A DNA stretch of 64,000 bases from Pseudomonadota bacterium (lineage in GTDB: Bacteria > Pseudomonadota > Gammaproteobacteria > Burkholderiales > Burkholderiaceae_C). The DNA lies in contig JAFEDY010000017.1 in assembly GCA_018241405.1 (NCBI GenBank), positions 1-64,000 of the forward strand, given 5' to 3'. The stretch's first letter is position 1. Every line of letters begins with the position of its first letter. The notes beneath the pieces were generated by a model, which worked only from the letters and a program-made list of their open reading frames with translations, had not been told where the DNA came from and ran no database searches. Shown in pieces: positions 36,444 through 46,700 of the stretch. A program made the position numbers and the translations under genes.

Positions 36444-38438
36444 ATGAGTGCTTCCCCGTCCGCGATCGAGTCCGTTCTGGTCGAAAACCGCATCTTTCCC
36501 CCGCCCGAAAGCCTGGTGAAGGCGGCGCGCATCTCCGGCATGGCCGGCTACGAGGCGCTGTGCGCCGAGGCCGACAAGGACTTCGAGGGCTTTTGGGCCC
36601 GCCTGGCCCGCGAAAACGTGCAGTGGACCAAGCCGTTCACACAGACCCTGGACGAGTCCAACGCGCCGTTCTACCAATGGTTTGCCGACGGCGAACTCAA
36701 CGCCAGCGCCAACTGCCTGGACAAGCACATGGGCACGCCGGTCGAGAACAAGACGGCCATCATCTTCGAGGCCGATGGCGGCGAGGTCACCAAGGTCACC
36801 TACAAGGAGCTGCTGGCACGCGTGAGCCAGTTCGCCAACGCCCTCAAGGCCCGCGGGGTGAAGAAGGGCGACCGCGTGCTGATCTACATGCCCATGACCA
36901 TCGAGGGCATCGTGGCCATGCAGGCCTGCGCGCGCATCGGCGCCACGCACAGCGTGGTGTTCGGCGGCTTCTCCGCCAAGGCCGTGCAGGAGCGCATCCA
37001 GGACGCTGGCGCCGTGGCCGTGATCACCGCCAACTACCAGCTGCGCGGCGGCAAGGAGCTGCCGCTCAAGGCCATCGTGGACGAGGCCATTGCCTCCGGC
37101 GGCTGCGAGTGCGTCACGACCGTGTTCGTGTACGAGCGCACGCCCACCGCCTGGAACCGCGTGGCAGGCCGCGACATCTCGTTTGCCGAGGCGCAGCAAG
37201 GCCAAAGCACCGAATGCGCCCCGGTGCCGGTGAATGCCGAGCATCCGCTGTTCGTGCTCTACACCTCGGGCTCCACCGGCAAGCCCAAGGGCGTGCAGCA
37301 TTCCACCGGCGGCTACATGCTGTGGGCCAAGCTGACCATGGACTGGACCTTCGACATCCAGCCCAGCGATGTGTTCTGGTGCACGGCCGACATCGGCTGG
37401 GTCACGGGCCACACCTACATCACCTACGGCCCTCTGGCCGCCGGCGCGACCGAGGTCGTGTTCGAGGGCGTGCCCACCTATCCCAAGGCCGACCGCTTCT
37501 GGAAGATGATTGAGCGCCACAAAGTCACGGTGTTCTACACCGCGCCCACGGCCATCCGCTCGCTGATCAAGGCCGCCGATTCCGACGAGTCCGTGCATCC
37601 CAAGCAATCGGATCTGTCCAGCCTGCGCATCCTGGGCAGCGTGGGCGAGCCCATCAACCCCGAAGCCTGGATGTGGTACTACAAGAACGTGGGCGGCGAG
37701 CGCTGTCCCATTGTCGATACCTGGTGGCAGACGGAAAACGGCGGCCACCTCATCACCCCGCTGCCGGGCGCTACGCCGCTGGTGCCGGGCTCGTGCACGC
37801 TGCCGCTGCCGGGCATTGCGGCTGCCATCGTCGATGAAACCGGTAACGACGTACCCAACGGCTCGGGCGGCATCCTGGTCATCAAGCGTCCCTGGCCGTC
37901 CATGATCCGCACCATCTGGGGCGACCCGGAGCGTTTCAAGAAGAGCTACTTCCCCGAAGAACTCAAGGGCTACTACCTGGCCGGCGACGGCGCGGTGCGC
38001 GACGCCAAGACCGCTTATTTCCGCATCACCGGCCGCATCGACGACGTGCTCAACGTCTCGGGCCACCGCATGGGCACCATGGAGATCGAATCCGCCCTGG
38101 TCGCCAAGTCCGACCTGGTGGCCGAGGCCGCCGTGGTGGGTCGTCCCGACGACCTCACGGGCGAGGCCATCTGCGCCTTCGTGGTCCTGAAGCGCTCGCG
38201 CCCCACCGGCGAGGAGGCCAAGCAAATCGCCAAGGAACTGCGCGACTGGGTGGCCAAGGAAATCGGCCCCATCGCCAAGCCCAAGGACATCCGCTTCGGC
38301 GACAACCTGCCCAAGACCCGCTCGGGCAAGATCATGCGCCGCCTGCTGCGCTCACTGGCCAAGGGCGAGTCCATCACCCAGGACACCAGCACGCTGGAGA
38401 ACCCCGCAATTCTGGATCAATTGGCGCAGAACAACTGA
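36444..38438 (+). CDS. acs: Acetyl-CoA synthetase (AMP-forming)
   Basis: Enzyme of 664 aa making acetyl-CoA from acetate, ATP and CoA. The P-loop [11 protein letters not shown] is near residues 272-282, and the A5/A8 motifs are TWWQTENGG and [15 protein letters not shown]. The C-terminal catalytic lysine is in TRSGKIMRR (K629), the site acetylated by Pat enzymes. The start ATG 36444 follows AGGAGA by seven nt; upstream in-frame residues are not Acs-like. It ends in a strong terminator. The nearby Pat-like gene (30.9 kb) gives a plausible post-translational switch. Confidence 0.95.
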   Translation: MSASPSAIESVLVENRIFPPPESLVKAARISGMAGYEALCAEADKDFEGFWARLARENVQWTKPFTQTLDESNAPFYQWFADGELNASANCLDKHMGTPVENKTAIIFEADGGEVTKVTYKELLARVSQFANALKARGVKKGDRVLIYMPMTIEGIVAMQACARIGATHSVVFGGFSAKAVQERIQDAGAVAVITANYQLRGGKELPLKAIVDEAIASGGCECVTTVFVYERTPTAWNRVAGRDISFAEAQQGQSTECAPVPVNAEHPLFVLYTSGSTGKPKGVQHSTGGYMLWAKLTMDWTFDIQPSDVFWCTADIGWVTGHTYITYGPLAAGATEVVFEGVPTYPKADRFWKMIERHKVTVFYTAPTAIRSLIKAADSDESVHPKQSDLSSLRILGSVGEPINPEAWMWYYKNVGGERCPIVDTWWQTENGGHLITPLPGATPLVPGSCTLPLPGIAAAIVDETGNDVPNGSGGILVIKRPWPSMIRTIWGDPERFKKSYFPEELKGYYLAGDGAVRDAKTAYFRITGRIDDVLNVSGHRMGTMEIESALVAKSDLVAEAAVVGRPDDLTGEAICAFVVLKRSRPTGEEAKQIAKELRDWVAKEIGPIAKPKDIRFGDNLPKTRSGKIMRRLLRSLAKGESITQDTSTLENPAILDQLAQNN

Positions 38439-38467
38439 TTCAGAAGGCCGCGTAAGACAGCCCAAAA

Positions 38468-38489
38468 ACAGCCCGCCTCGGCGGGCTGT
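38468..38489. terminator. Rho-independent terminator after acs
   Basis: Perfect 10-bp inverted repeat ACAGCCCGCC / GGCGGGCTGT with a 2-bp centre (a 9-bp stem with a CTCG loop when folded), 29 bp after the acs stop. AAAAA precedes and a weak T-rich stretch follows, so it could serve both converging transcripts. Confidence 0.8.
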
Positions 38490-38510
38490 CGTCATTTCAG
38501 CGCGGCGTCA

Positions 38511-39257
38511 TCAATCGAGCAGGTCGGCGTATTCCTTGTGGCTATAGCCTGTGAGCTGCGTCCAGGGCAGGGTGCCGGGCAGGGCCTGGCGCTTTACCGA
38601 GGTGACGCTGTGCTGGCTGCCCTGGGCGTTGCGCGACTCGATACGCTGCGGGAACTGGCCCAGGTTGTCCCACAGCACCTGCACGGGCTGGTTGGCGCTG
38701 CCGCCCTGGTACCAACGGGCACCGGCCGGGGCCGCTCGGGCCAGGGGCTTCATACGGGCGATCTGTGCGGGGTCGAGCAGGTGCTGGGCGGCGGCCCATT
38801 GGCCGTCAAAGCCCACCTGGCCCCATTCGGCCTGTGGTACGTCCACCAGCAGACGTTCGTGCGCGTTCACCAGGCGCAGCTGTAGCCTGCCGTCGGCGTT
38901 GCGCTGCACCCAGCGTGCGGCGGCGGCAATGTCCATGTGCCTGTGCGCCTTGCCACCGTCGGCATGCTCGGCCGCTTCGCGCGCATGCGGCGGCAGCACG
39001 CGCGCCAGCCAGACCTGGTCGCCGTGCCGCAGCATGTGCTCGGTGTAGTGCAGGGTGCGCGTGATGCCGTCGGCCGACAGCGTGGTGATGTGGTGTTCGA
39101 TCTGCAGTGCCAGCGCTGGCGCGGTGGCTGTGGATATTGCTGTGCGGGTGGTCGCGGGCGTGGGCGTTGCACCGGCTGCCTGCTGCGCCCCGGCTGGGGC
39201 GGGCAGCAGCAGGGCGAAGGAGAGCGAGAGGGCGGTGGCGATGAGGTCTTTGTTCAT
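38511..39257 (-). CDS. Periplasmic protein of unknown function
   Basis: Predicted secreted protein of 248 aa. A signal peptide (ALSLSFALLLPAPAGAQ) is followed by a Thr/Ala-rich stretch and a soluble domain rich in His and aromatic residues (LQIEHHITTLSADGITRTLHYTEHMLRHGDQVWL). I do not recognise the family. It lies downstream of two alkaline phosphatases on the same strand but is separated from them by a terminator hairpin, so it may be expressed separately. The start ATG 39257 was chosen because the signal peptide begins there; upstream in-frame residues overlap the hairpin. Confidence 0.7.
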   Translation of the reverse strand: MNKDLIATALSLSFALLLPAPAGAQQAAGATPTPATTRTAISTATAPALALQIEHHITTLSADGITRTLHYTEHMLRHGDQVWLARVLPPHAREAAEHADGGKAHRHMDIAAAARWVQRNADGRLQLRLVNAHERLLVDVPQAEWGQVGFDGQWAAAQHLLDPAQIARMKPLARAAPAGARWYQGGSANQPVQVLWDNLGQFPQRIESRNAQGSQHSVTSVKRQALPGTLPWTQLTGYSHKEYADLLD

Positions 39258-39277
39258 GGTGTTCGGAAAATGCGAAA

Positions 39278-39299
39278 ACGCCCGGCGGGCGCCGGGCGT
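39278..39299 (-). terminator. Rho-independent terminator after the alkaline phosphatase genes
   Basis: Perfect 9-bp stem ACGCCCGGC / GCCGGGCGT with a 4-nt loop. On the minus strand it is followed directly by TTTTCG, and it lies about 18 bp after the phosphatase stop. Confidence 0.85.
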
Positions 39300-39316
39300 G
39301 GTAGGTGTGGGGCGGC

Positions 39317-40717
39317 TCACAAACCCAGGGCGGCCTTGATCAGGCCGAACACCTTGGTGTTGACCAGGGTGCCCTTGAAGCCGCTGCTGCCCGCGCCGGT
39401 GGCAAGCAGCATCACATCGCCGCCGCCGTGCGTCTCGGAGCCGGGCGCGCCCAGGGCCACACCCACTTCCTGCAGGTAGTCGTCGCCCGCGGTGTCCACG
39501 GAGGTCAGGTCGTCGCGCTGGGCCTTGCGCGGGCCGCCGCCGTTGCCGAACACCAGGGTGGTGTAGGGCTTTCCGTCGGCCGCCTGCGCCAAAACGGGCT
39601 GGCCCTGCACGGCAGTGGCCTTGATGTCGGTGCTCTTTCCCAGGATGGGGTTGCCCTTGTGCGCGTAGCCGGCGAAGGCCATGGTGTGGTCGTGGTCGGC
39701 GGTGACGACGATCAGGGTGTTCTTCTGATCCACCAGCGTCAATGCACGGCGGATCGCCTCGTCGAAGGCGATGGTGTCGGTCAGCGCGCGCTTGGCGTTG
39801 GTGCCGTGCAGCGCGTGGTCTATGCGCCCGCCCTCGACCATCAAAAAGAAGCCCTTGCCGTTTTGCTGCAGCACCTTGATGGCCTTTTCCGTCATGTCGG
39901 CCAGGCTGGGCTCGTCGATCTGCTTCTTCGCCCGGTCGAGTTCGTAGTTGAGGTGGTCCGGATTGAACAGGCCGAGCAGCTTGGGCGTAGCCGCCGGGTT
40001 CACGGCCTGCAGCTGCGTGCCGGTGCTGACGTAGGTGTAGCCCGCTTTTTGCAGCAGGGCGGTCAGGTCCTGCCCATCGGTGCGCTTGCCGCCCGCTGCG
40101 GTGGGCAGGAAGAACTTGGCGCCGCCGCCCAGCAGCACGTCCACCCCCGCGCCCAGGGCAGGGTTGAACAGGCCCGAGCCCGGCACGGCCTGGGCGGCGA
40201 TGGTGTTCTCGCCGTCGCGGTGGCAGACATGGGCGTAGGTGGCGGCGGGCGTAGCGTGGGTGATGCGCGTGGTCGTCACCGCCCCCACCGACTTGCCCGC
40301 GGCCTTGGCCAGCTCCAGCAGCGTGGGCACGGCCTGGCCGTTGCCGCTGGCCGGGCAGGCGCTGTCGGCGCCGTTCAGGTAGGGCTTGCTGCCGTTGTAG
40401 GCGCGGGTGTCGGCGCTCATGGAGATGACTTCGTTGTTCATCTTCACGCCGGTCATGTAGGCCGCCATGGACGGTGCGCTGTCGGTGGTCTGCGCGTCGT
40501 TGGAGTAGGTCTTGATGCGTGCGGTGCGCCGCAGGCTCTCCATGGCCAGCTGGCCTGCCTCGCCGTACTGGTAGATGCGGCTGGCGGTGACGGTGGTGGG
40601 GCCCATGCCGTCGCCCAGGAAGAAGATGACGTTGGTGGCTTCGCCCGCGGCCCAGCTGGCGCTGGTAGTGGCCAGCATGAGGACGGCGGCCAGGGGTAGG
40701 TGGTGCAGAGACTTCAT
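39317..40717 (-). CDS. Alkaline phosphatase, secreted (second of tandem pair)
   Basis: Periplasmic phosphomonoesterase of 466 aa of the PhoA family. The signal peptide ends TTSASWA. Metal- and substrate-site motifs are VIFFLGDGMG, TDSAPSMAAYMTG (nucleophile Ser in DSAPS), MVEGGRIDHALH, VTADHDHT and the C-terminal SETHGG. It lies 23 bp after the related lipoprotein phosphatase, with which it shares most motifs, so a tandem duplication is clear. The reading frame has no stop across the upstream gene in a shifted frame, but the ATG at 40717 with its signal peptide is the real start. Confidence 0.92.
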   Translation of the reverse strand: MKSLHHLPLAAVLMLATTSASWAAGEATNVIFFLGDGMGPTTVTASRIYQYGEAGQLAMESLRRTARIKTYSNDAQTTDSAPSMAAYMTGVKMNNEVISMSADTRAYNGSKPYLNGADSACPASGNGQAVPTLLELAKAAGKSVGAVTTTRITHATPAATYAHVCHRDGENTIAAQAVPGSGLFNPALGAGVDVLLGGGAKFFLPTAAGGKRTDGQDLTALLQKAGYTYVSTGTQLQAVNPAATPKLLGLFNPDHLNYELDRAKKQIDEPSLADMTEKAIKVLQQNGKGFFLMVEGGRIDHALHGTNAKRALTDTIAFDEAIRRALTLVDQKNTLIVVTADHDHTMAFAGYAHKGNPILGKSTDIKATAVQGQPVLAQAADGKPYTTLVFGNGGGPRKAQRDDLTSVDTAGDDYLQEVGVALGAPGSETHGGGDVMLLATGAGSSGFKGTLVNTKVFGLIKAALGL

Positions 40718-40740
40718 GGCAGTGCTTTCGCTGGTGGTGC

Positions 40741-42168
40741 TTACAGACCGGTGGCCTTGCGGATCAGGCCAAAGACTTCGGTGTTGGTGAGGGTGCCGGT
40801 GAACAACTCGGCACCCTTGCCGGTGGCGCCCAGGAACACGTCCGTGCCGCCATGGGTTTCGCTGCCCGAGGCCATGGGGATGGCGGCCTCCTGGTGGTAG
40901 GCCTTGTCGGCCACCTGGGCGTCGGTCAGCGCGGTGCGCTGGGCAGGGCGGCTTTCGCCGGTGCCGAAGCCGATGATGCTGAAGGGGTTGCCGCCCAGAT
41001 CCAGCGACAGGCTGCCATCGACGAAGCTGCGCAGCAGGCCCAGCACGCCGGGGTTGCTGGCGGTGGTGGGGCCGGTGCGGGCAGCGTAGCCGTTGAGTAC
41101 CAGGGTGTGGTCGTGGTCGGCGGTGACGACGATGAGCGTGTTCTTCAGGCCCGGATCCCTGGCCTGCATCTTGTCGAGCGCGCGCTGTATGGCGTCGTCG
41201 AAGGCCACGGTGTCCTGCAGCGCCTTGCGCGCCGTGGTCTCGTGCAGCGCGTGGTCTATGCGCCCGCCCTCGACCATGAGGAAGAAGCCCTTGTCGTTCT
41301 TGGCCAGCAGGTCGATGGCCTTGTCGGTCATCTCGGCCAGGCTGGGCTCCTTGCTCGCGTCGCGGTCGATGTCGTAGGCCATGTGGCTGCTGGTGAACAG
41401 GCCGACGAGCTTTTTCGTCGCGGCGGGCGCGGCGGCGTCGAACTCGGCCTTGTTCTGCACGTAGGTGTAGCCCTTGGCCTTGAGCTCGGCCGTCAGGTCG
41501 CGCCCGTCGCTGCGCTTGCCGCCCGCCGCCTGGGGCAGGAAGAACTGGCGCCCGCCGCCCAGCAGCACGTCCACGCCGTCGCCCAGGGCGCCGTTGAAGC
41601 CCGCGCCGCCGGGCACGGCCTGGGCGGCGATGGCGTTCTCGCCGTCGCGGTGGCAGATATGGGCGTAGGTGGCGGCCGGGGTGGCGTGCGTGATGCGCGT
41701 GGTCGTGACCGCGCCCGTGCCCATGCCGGCGGCCTTGGCCAGCTCCAAGAGTGTGGTCGCGGCCTGGCCGTTGCCGCTCGTGGGACAGCTGCTGTCGGCA
41801 CCGCTCACGTAGTCCTTGCCGCTGGCGTCGAAGGCGCGCGTCTCGGGCGTCATGGAGATGACCTCGTTGTTCATCTTCACGCCGGTCATGTAGGCGGCCA
41901 TGGAGGGCGCGCTGTCGGTTACCTGGGCGTTGTTGGAGTAGGTGCGGATGAAGGCCGTCTCGGGCAGCAGATCCATTGTCAGGTCGCCAGCCTCGCCGAC
42001 CTTGTAGATGCGTGCGGCGGTCTGCGTGGTCAGGCCCATGCCGTCGCCGAGGAAGAAGAGGATGTTCTTGGGCGCGGCCGCAGTGGCCGGCGCGCTGTTG
42101 TCGCTCGATCCGCCGCAGGCCGACAGGGCCAGGGTGGCCGCAGCCAGGGCTATCAACCGAAGTGTCAT
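40741..42168 (-). CDS. Alkaline phosphatase, lipoprotein (first of tandem pair)
   Basis: PhoA-family phosphatase of 475 aa. It starts with a lipoprotein signal: LAAATLALSACGG gives a lipobox Cys near residue 18, so it is probably membrane-anchored. Catalytic motifs are ILFFLGDGMG, TDSAPSMAAYMTG, MVEGGRIDHALH, VTADHDHT and SETHGG. It differs from its downstream paralog in the anchor and in an insert near SFVDGSLSLDLGG. It probably releases inorganic phosphate from organic phosphates. A weak Pho-box-like sequence lies about 70-85 bp upstream. Confidence 0.92.
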   Translation of the reverse strand: MTLRLIALAAATLALSACGGSSDNSAPATAAAPKNILFFLGDGMGLTTQTAARIYKVGEAGDLTMDLLPETAFIRTYSNNAQVTDSAPSMAAYMTGVKMNNEVISMTPETRAFDASGKDYVSGADSSCPTSGNGQAATTLLELAKAAGMGTGAVTTTRITHATPAATYAHICHRDGENAIAAQAVPGGAGFNGALGDGVDVLLGGGRQFFLPQAAGGKRSDGRDLTAELKAKGYTYVQNKAEFDAAAPAATKKLVGLFTSSHMAYDIDRDASKEPSLAEMTDKAIDLLAKNDKGFFLMVEGGRIDHALHETTARKALQDTVAFDDAIQRALDKMQARDPGLKNTLIVVTADHDHTLVLNGYAARTGPTTASNPGVLGLLRSFVDGSLSLDLGGNPFSIIGFGTGESRPAQRTALTDAQVADKAYHQEAAIPMASGSETHGGTDVFLGATGKGAELFTGTLTNTEVFGLIRKATGL

Positions 42169-42236
42169 GGGTGCTCCGAAAAGTGATGGTTTCCGGGGCA
42201 GCACTATGGCCGGCGGCTGTGTCGGTTTCGTGACTT

Positions 42237-42254
42237 GTGCCATCACGGCGACAG
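42237..42254 (-). promoter_or_regulatory. Weak Pho-box-like site upstream of the phosphatases
   Basis: On the minus strand CTGTCGC-N4-ATGGCAC matches 11 of 14 positions of the two direct PhoB half-sites with the correct 4-bp spacing. Its position suits control of the phosphatase pair, but the second half is degenerate. Confidence 0.3.
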
Positions 42255-42313
42255 GCGCAAAAAAGCCGCAGGGGCTGCGCGCCGCTGCGGTTATGGGGCA
42301 AGAGATGTCTTTG

Positions 42314-43762
42314 TCAGTCCACCATGCCATCGGTCAGCACGCCACCGCCCAGGGCCTGGTAGAGCGCCACGGCGTCGCCCAGCAGCGCGCCGCGTGCGGC
42401 CACATGGGCGGCGCGCGCCTGCAGCCAGGACTGCTCGGCGGCCAGCGCCGCCGGCTTCGCGCTGTAGCCCTGGCGCAGCTGTGCGCGCGTGAGATCCAGC
42501 GTGGAGCGGCTGGCCTTCTCGCTGTCGGCCGTCATCTCCAGGGCCTTGGTGTCGGTGTCGAGCGCGTAGAGCGCGTTGGCCACGTCCTGGAAGGCCGAGA
42601 GCACGGCGCCGCGGTAGCGTGCGGCGGCCGCGTCCAGCCCGGCCTCGGCGGCGCGCTGGTGCGCCGCCAGTGTGCCGCCGGCGAAGAGGGGCTGCAGCAG
42701 GTTGGCGCCCAAGCCCCAGACCGTATTGCCCGCGGTGAACATGTCGCGGAAGTTGGTGGCGCCGCCGCCGTAGGCGGCCGTGAGCGACAGCTGCGGCAGG
42801 CGCGCGGCCTTGGCCACGCCGATGGCGGCGCTGGCCTGCTGCACGTCGGTCTCTGCGGCGCGCACGTCGGGGCGCTGCTCCACCAGTTGCGAGGCCACGG
42901 CCTGCGGCAGCTCGGGCAGGGCGAATGCCGACAGCTGCGGCACGGCCGGCGCTGCATCGGGCGTGCGGCCCGCCAGCGTGGCCAGTAAGTTGCGCGTCTC
43001 CTCCAGCTGCTTGCGCAGCGGTGGCAGTGCCTGCTGCATCTGGATCAGCAGCGTCTGCTGGGTGGCCAGGTCCAGCCCGCTGGCGTAGCCATTCTTCTGC
43101 TGCAGACGCATGTGGCGCAGCTGCTCTTCGGCGGCCTTGATGGCCTGCTCTATCAGCGTGCTTTGCTCGGCGAGCATGGCGGCCTGCAGCATGCCGCCGG
43201 CCACGTTGCTCGCCAGCGTCAGCCGCGCGGCCTGCAGCTGCAGGCGCTGGCCTTCTTCGGCCGCCTGCAGGCCCTCGACCTGGCGGCGGTTGGCGCCGAA
43301 GATGTCGGGCACATAGCTCACGCTCAGCTGCGCCGTGTGGTAGGTGTAGAGCGTCTCGCCGCTGTTGAGCGGCGGCGACATGGACCCGCCCGTGTTCTGG
43401 CGCGAGCGGTTGTAGCTGGCCTGTACCGTGGGATAGAAGAAGCCACGCTGGGCAATGACGCTCTGGCGCGCGGCACGCAGCGTGGCGCTGGCGGCCTCGA
43501 TGGTGGGACTGCGCTCCAGCGCCTCCTGCACCAGGGCGTCGAGCTCGGGCGAGCCAAAGGCCTTCCACCACTGGCGCTGCACGGGCCCGCCCTTGCCGGC
43601 CGTGGCCAGCGGTTCGCGCGTGAGCGCGCCGGCCTGGGGCACGGCGGGGCGCACATAGTCGGGGCCCACGGCGCAGCCCGTAGCGGCCAGAGTCGACAGG
43701 CCCAGCAGACTGAGGAGCAGGCGCCTGTTGGGCGAGGGCAGGGATGATGTTGGATTACGCAT
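42314..43762 (-). CDS. Outer-membrane factor lipoprotein (NodT/CzcC-type)
   Basis: TolC-like outer-membrane channel of 482 aa with a lipoprotein signal (LAATGCAVGPDYVRP). It has the duplicated OMF repeat (QWWKAFGSPELDALVQEAL and the second half near VEQRPDVRAAETDVQQASA). It completes the tripartite efflux complex with the RND pump and adaptor encoded upstream. The start ATG 43762 overlaps the pump's stop codon by 8 nt. The operon order is adaptor-pump-channel (B-A-C) rather than the common C-B-A. Confidence 0.9.
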   Translation of the reverse strand: MRNPTSSLPSPNRRLLLSLLGLSTLAATGCAVGPDYVRPAVPQAGALTREPLATAGKGGPVQRQWWKAFGSPELDALVQEALERSPTIEAASATLRAARQSVIAQRGFFYPTVQASYNRSRQNTGGSMSPPLNSGETLYTYHTAQLSVSYVPDIFGANRRQVEGLQAAEEGQRLQLQAARLTLASNVAGGMLQAAMLAEQSTLIEQAIKAAEEQLRHMRLQQKNGYASGLDLATQQTLLIQMQQALPPLRKQLEETRNLLATLAGRTPDAAPAVPQLSAFALPELPQAVASQLVEQRPDVRAAETDVQQASAAIGVAKAARLPQLSLTAAYGGGATNFRDMFTAGNTVWGLGANLLQPLFAGGTLAAHQRAAEAGLDAAAARYRGAVLSAFQDVANALYALDTDTKALEMTADSEKASRSTLDLTRAQLRQGYSAKPAALAAEQSWLQARAAHVAARGALLGDAVALYQALGGGVLTDGMVD

Positions 43763-46700
43763 GTGCTCGGCCTCCCAGACCTTCGCGCTTCTTGGCAAAC
43801 TTCACGCGGCGCAGAACGGCCAGGCGCAGCGCCGGCACCACCAGCAGCAGGAAGATCGGGCCGATGACCATGCCGCCCACCACCACGGTGGCCAGGGGGC
43901 GCTGCACCTCGCTGCCAATGCTGTGCGACAGGGCCGCGGGCAGCAGGCCCAGGGCGGCCGATAGTGCCGTCATGAGCAGCGGCCGCATGCGGGTGCGGTA
44001 GGCCTCCTCCATGGCCTGCAGGTGCTCGTGGCCGCGTGCACGCAGGCCGCGGTAGTAGCTCAGGATCAGGATGCCGTCCATGACCGACACGCCCAGCAGC
44101 GAGATGAAGCCGATCACCGCCGAAATGCTCAGCACCTGCCCGGTCGCATACAGCGCCAGGAGGCCGCCGAATACCGTGAACGGCACCGAGGCCACCGTCA
44201 GCAGGCAGTAGGTGAAGTTGTTGAACAGCGCATACAAGAGCGCCATCACCAGGACCACGGCCACGGGAATGGCGATCAGCATGCGCGCCTTGGCCTCCTG
44301 CAGCGACTCGAACTCGCCCGCGTAGATCACGCGGTAGCCCTGGGGCAGCTGCACGTCCTGTGCGATGCGCCTTTGCACCTCATCGACGGTGCTGCCCAGG
44401 TCGCGCCCGCGGGCCGAGAATTTGAGTGGTATGTAGCGCTCGTTGCTCTCGCGGTAGATGTAGGTGGCGCCCGTGTCCAGCGAGATGCTGGCCAGGTCCG
44501 ACAGCGGAATGAACGAGGTGTTGCCCGCCGCCGTGGTATAGCCCACACGCAGCGCGCGCACGGCCTCGGGGCTGGCGCGGTGGCGCTGGTCAAAGCGTAC
44601 CGTGAGGCTGAAATGCCGGTCGCCTTCGAGCACCGTCGTCGCCTCCACGCCACCCAGGGCCGCCTGGATGGCGTTGGCCACGTCGCCGGTGTTGAGTCCG
44701 TAGCGTGCGGCGCGCACGCGGTCGATCTGGATGTTCATATTGGGCTGGCCCAGGATGTGGAATACCCCGAGATCGGCCACGCCGTCGATGTGCGACATCA
44801 CCTCCTGCACCCGGGCGGCGAGCTTTTCCAGCGTCGCCAGGTCAGGGCCGATGATCTTCACCGAGTTGGCGCCCTTCACGCCGGACAGGCCTTCCTGCAC
44901 GTTGTCCTGGATGTACTGCGAGAAGTTGAAGCTCACGCCGGGGAATTCGGCCTCGAACTTGTGCTGCAGCTCACCCACCAGCCTGGCCTTGGTCATGCCG
45001 GGGCGCCATTTATCGAACGGCTGCAGCGGCGCGAACAGCTCCACGTTGTTGAAGCCGGCGGCATCGCTGCCGTCATCGGGGCGGCCGTGCTGCGACACCA
45101 CGGAGACCACCTCGGGGTACTCCTTGATCATCTGTCGCATCTTGTTGGCCTTGTCGCGGCCCGATTCCAGCGAGATCGTGGGCGGCATGGAGGCGCGTAT
45201 CCACAGGTTGCCCTCCTCCAGCGCGGGCAGGAACTCGCTGCCCAGGCGCATGGCCATGAGGGTGCCGGCCACCAGGACCAGGGCGCCCAGGGCCAGCGTG
45301 ATGCGCGTGTGGTGCAGCACCCAGTTCAGGGCCGGGCGGTAGGCACGCTGGATGGCGTGCACGAAGAGGGTTTCCTTCTCCTCGACCTTGGCCGGCAGCA
45401 GGTAGCTGGCCAGCACCGGCGTGATGGTGAAGCAGGCGATCAGGGCGCCCGCCAGGGCATAGCCATAGGTGCGCGCCATGGGGCCGAAGATCTGGCCTTC
45501 GACACCCTGCATGGTGAACAGCGGCGTGAATGCGGCAATGGTGATGAGGGTGGAGAAGATCACCGAGTTGTCCACCTGCGTGGCGCTCATGTAGATCATG
45601 CGCAGGCGCGAGCTCCAGCCGTTGGCGGGGTCGGTGCGCGGGCCGTCGGCCCCGCGCGACATGGCGCGCAGCAGCGAGGCGCGTATGGCCGCGGGCCGCT
45701 GGAAGTTGCGGAATATGTTCTCCACCAGGATCACCGCCGCATCGACGATGATGCCGAAGTCCACCGCCCCCAGTGACAGCAGGTTGGCCGACTCGCCGGT
45801 GAGCACCAGCATCATGATGCTGAAGAACAGCGCGAACGGAATGCTCACGCTCACGATCACCGCGCTGCGCAGGTCGCCCAGGAACACCCACTGGATGAAG
45901 AACACCAGCAGACAGCCGAAGATGAGGTTGTGAATCACAGTGTGCGTGGTCACGTCCACGAGCTGCGCACGGTCGTAATAGGGGGCGAGCTTCACGCCCG
46001 GCGGCAGCGAGCCGTCGGAGTTGAGCTTTTCCACGGCCGTCTTGACGCGTGCGATGACGTCCTTGGTCTGCAGCGTGCGGTTCATGATCACCACGCCGGT
46101 GACCACGTCGTTCTGCAGGTCGCGGCCGGCCTCGCCCAGGCGCGGCATGGTGCCCTCGGCGATGCGCGCCACGTCCTTGACCCGGGTGGGCAGGCCGTCC
46201 TTCTGGGCCACCACGATGTTGGCGATGTCGTCGAGGTTCTGCACCAGCCCCAGGCCGCGGATGTTGACCGACTGGTCGCCCACGCTGATGGCGCGCCCGC
46301 CCACGTTGAGGTTGGCGTTGCCTATGGACTGGATCAGGGTCTGCAGCGTCACCCCATGGGCTTCGAGCAGCTTGGGGTCAGCTTCCACATGGTATTCCTT
46401 GGTGGTGCCGCCCCAGGTCACGACCTGCACCACGCCGGGCACGGTGAGCAGGCGCCGCTCGATCACCCAGTCCTGCAGGGTGCGCAGCTCGGTCAGGCTG
46501 TAGGTCGATGGGCCCTTGACCTGGTAGCGCAGAATTTCGCCGACCAGGCTGGAGGCCTGGATCTGCGGCTGCACGCCATTGGGCAGGTTGACGTTGGCCT
46601 GAAGGTTGTTGGCAATCTGGGTCAACGCAAAGTAGTAGTCCGTGCCGTACTTGAAGGTCACGCGCACGAAGGACAGGCCGTAGAACGAGGTGGAGCGGAT

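Noticed and set aside
39317..42301. Single 994-codon minus-strand frame across both phosphatases
   Set aside because: Its N-terminal half is a wrong frame of the first phosphatase; only the part after ATG 40717 is a real gene. It is not a double-length fusion enzyme.
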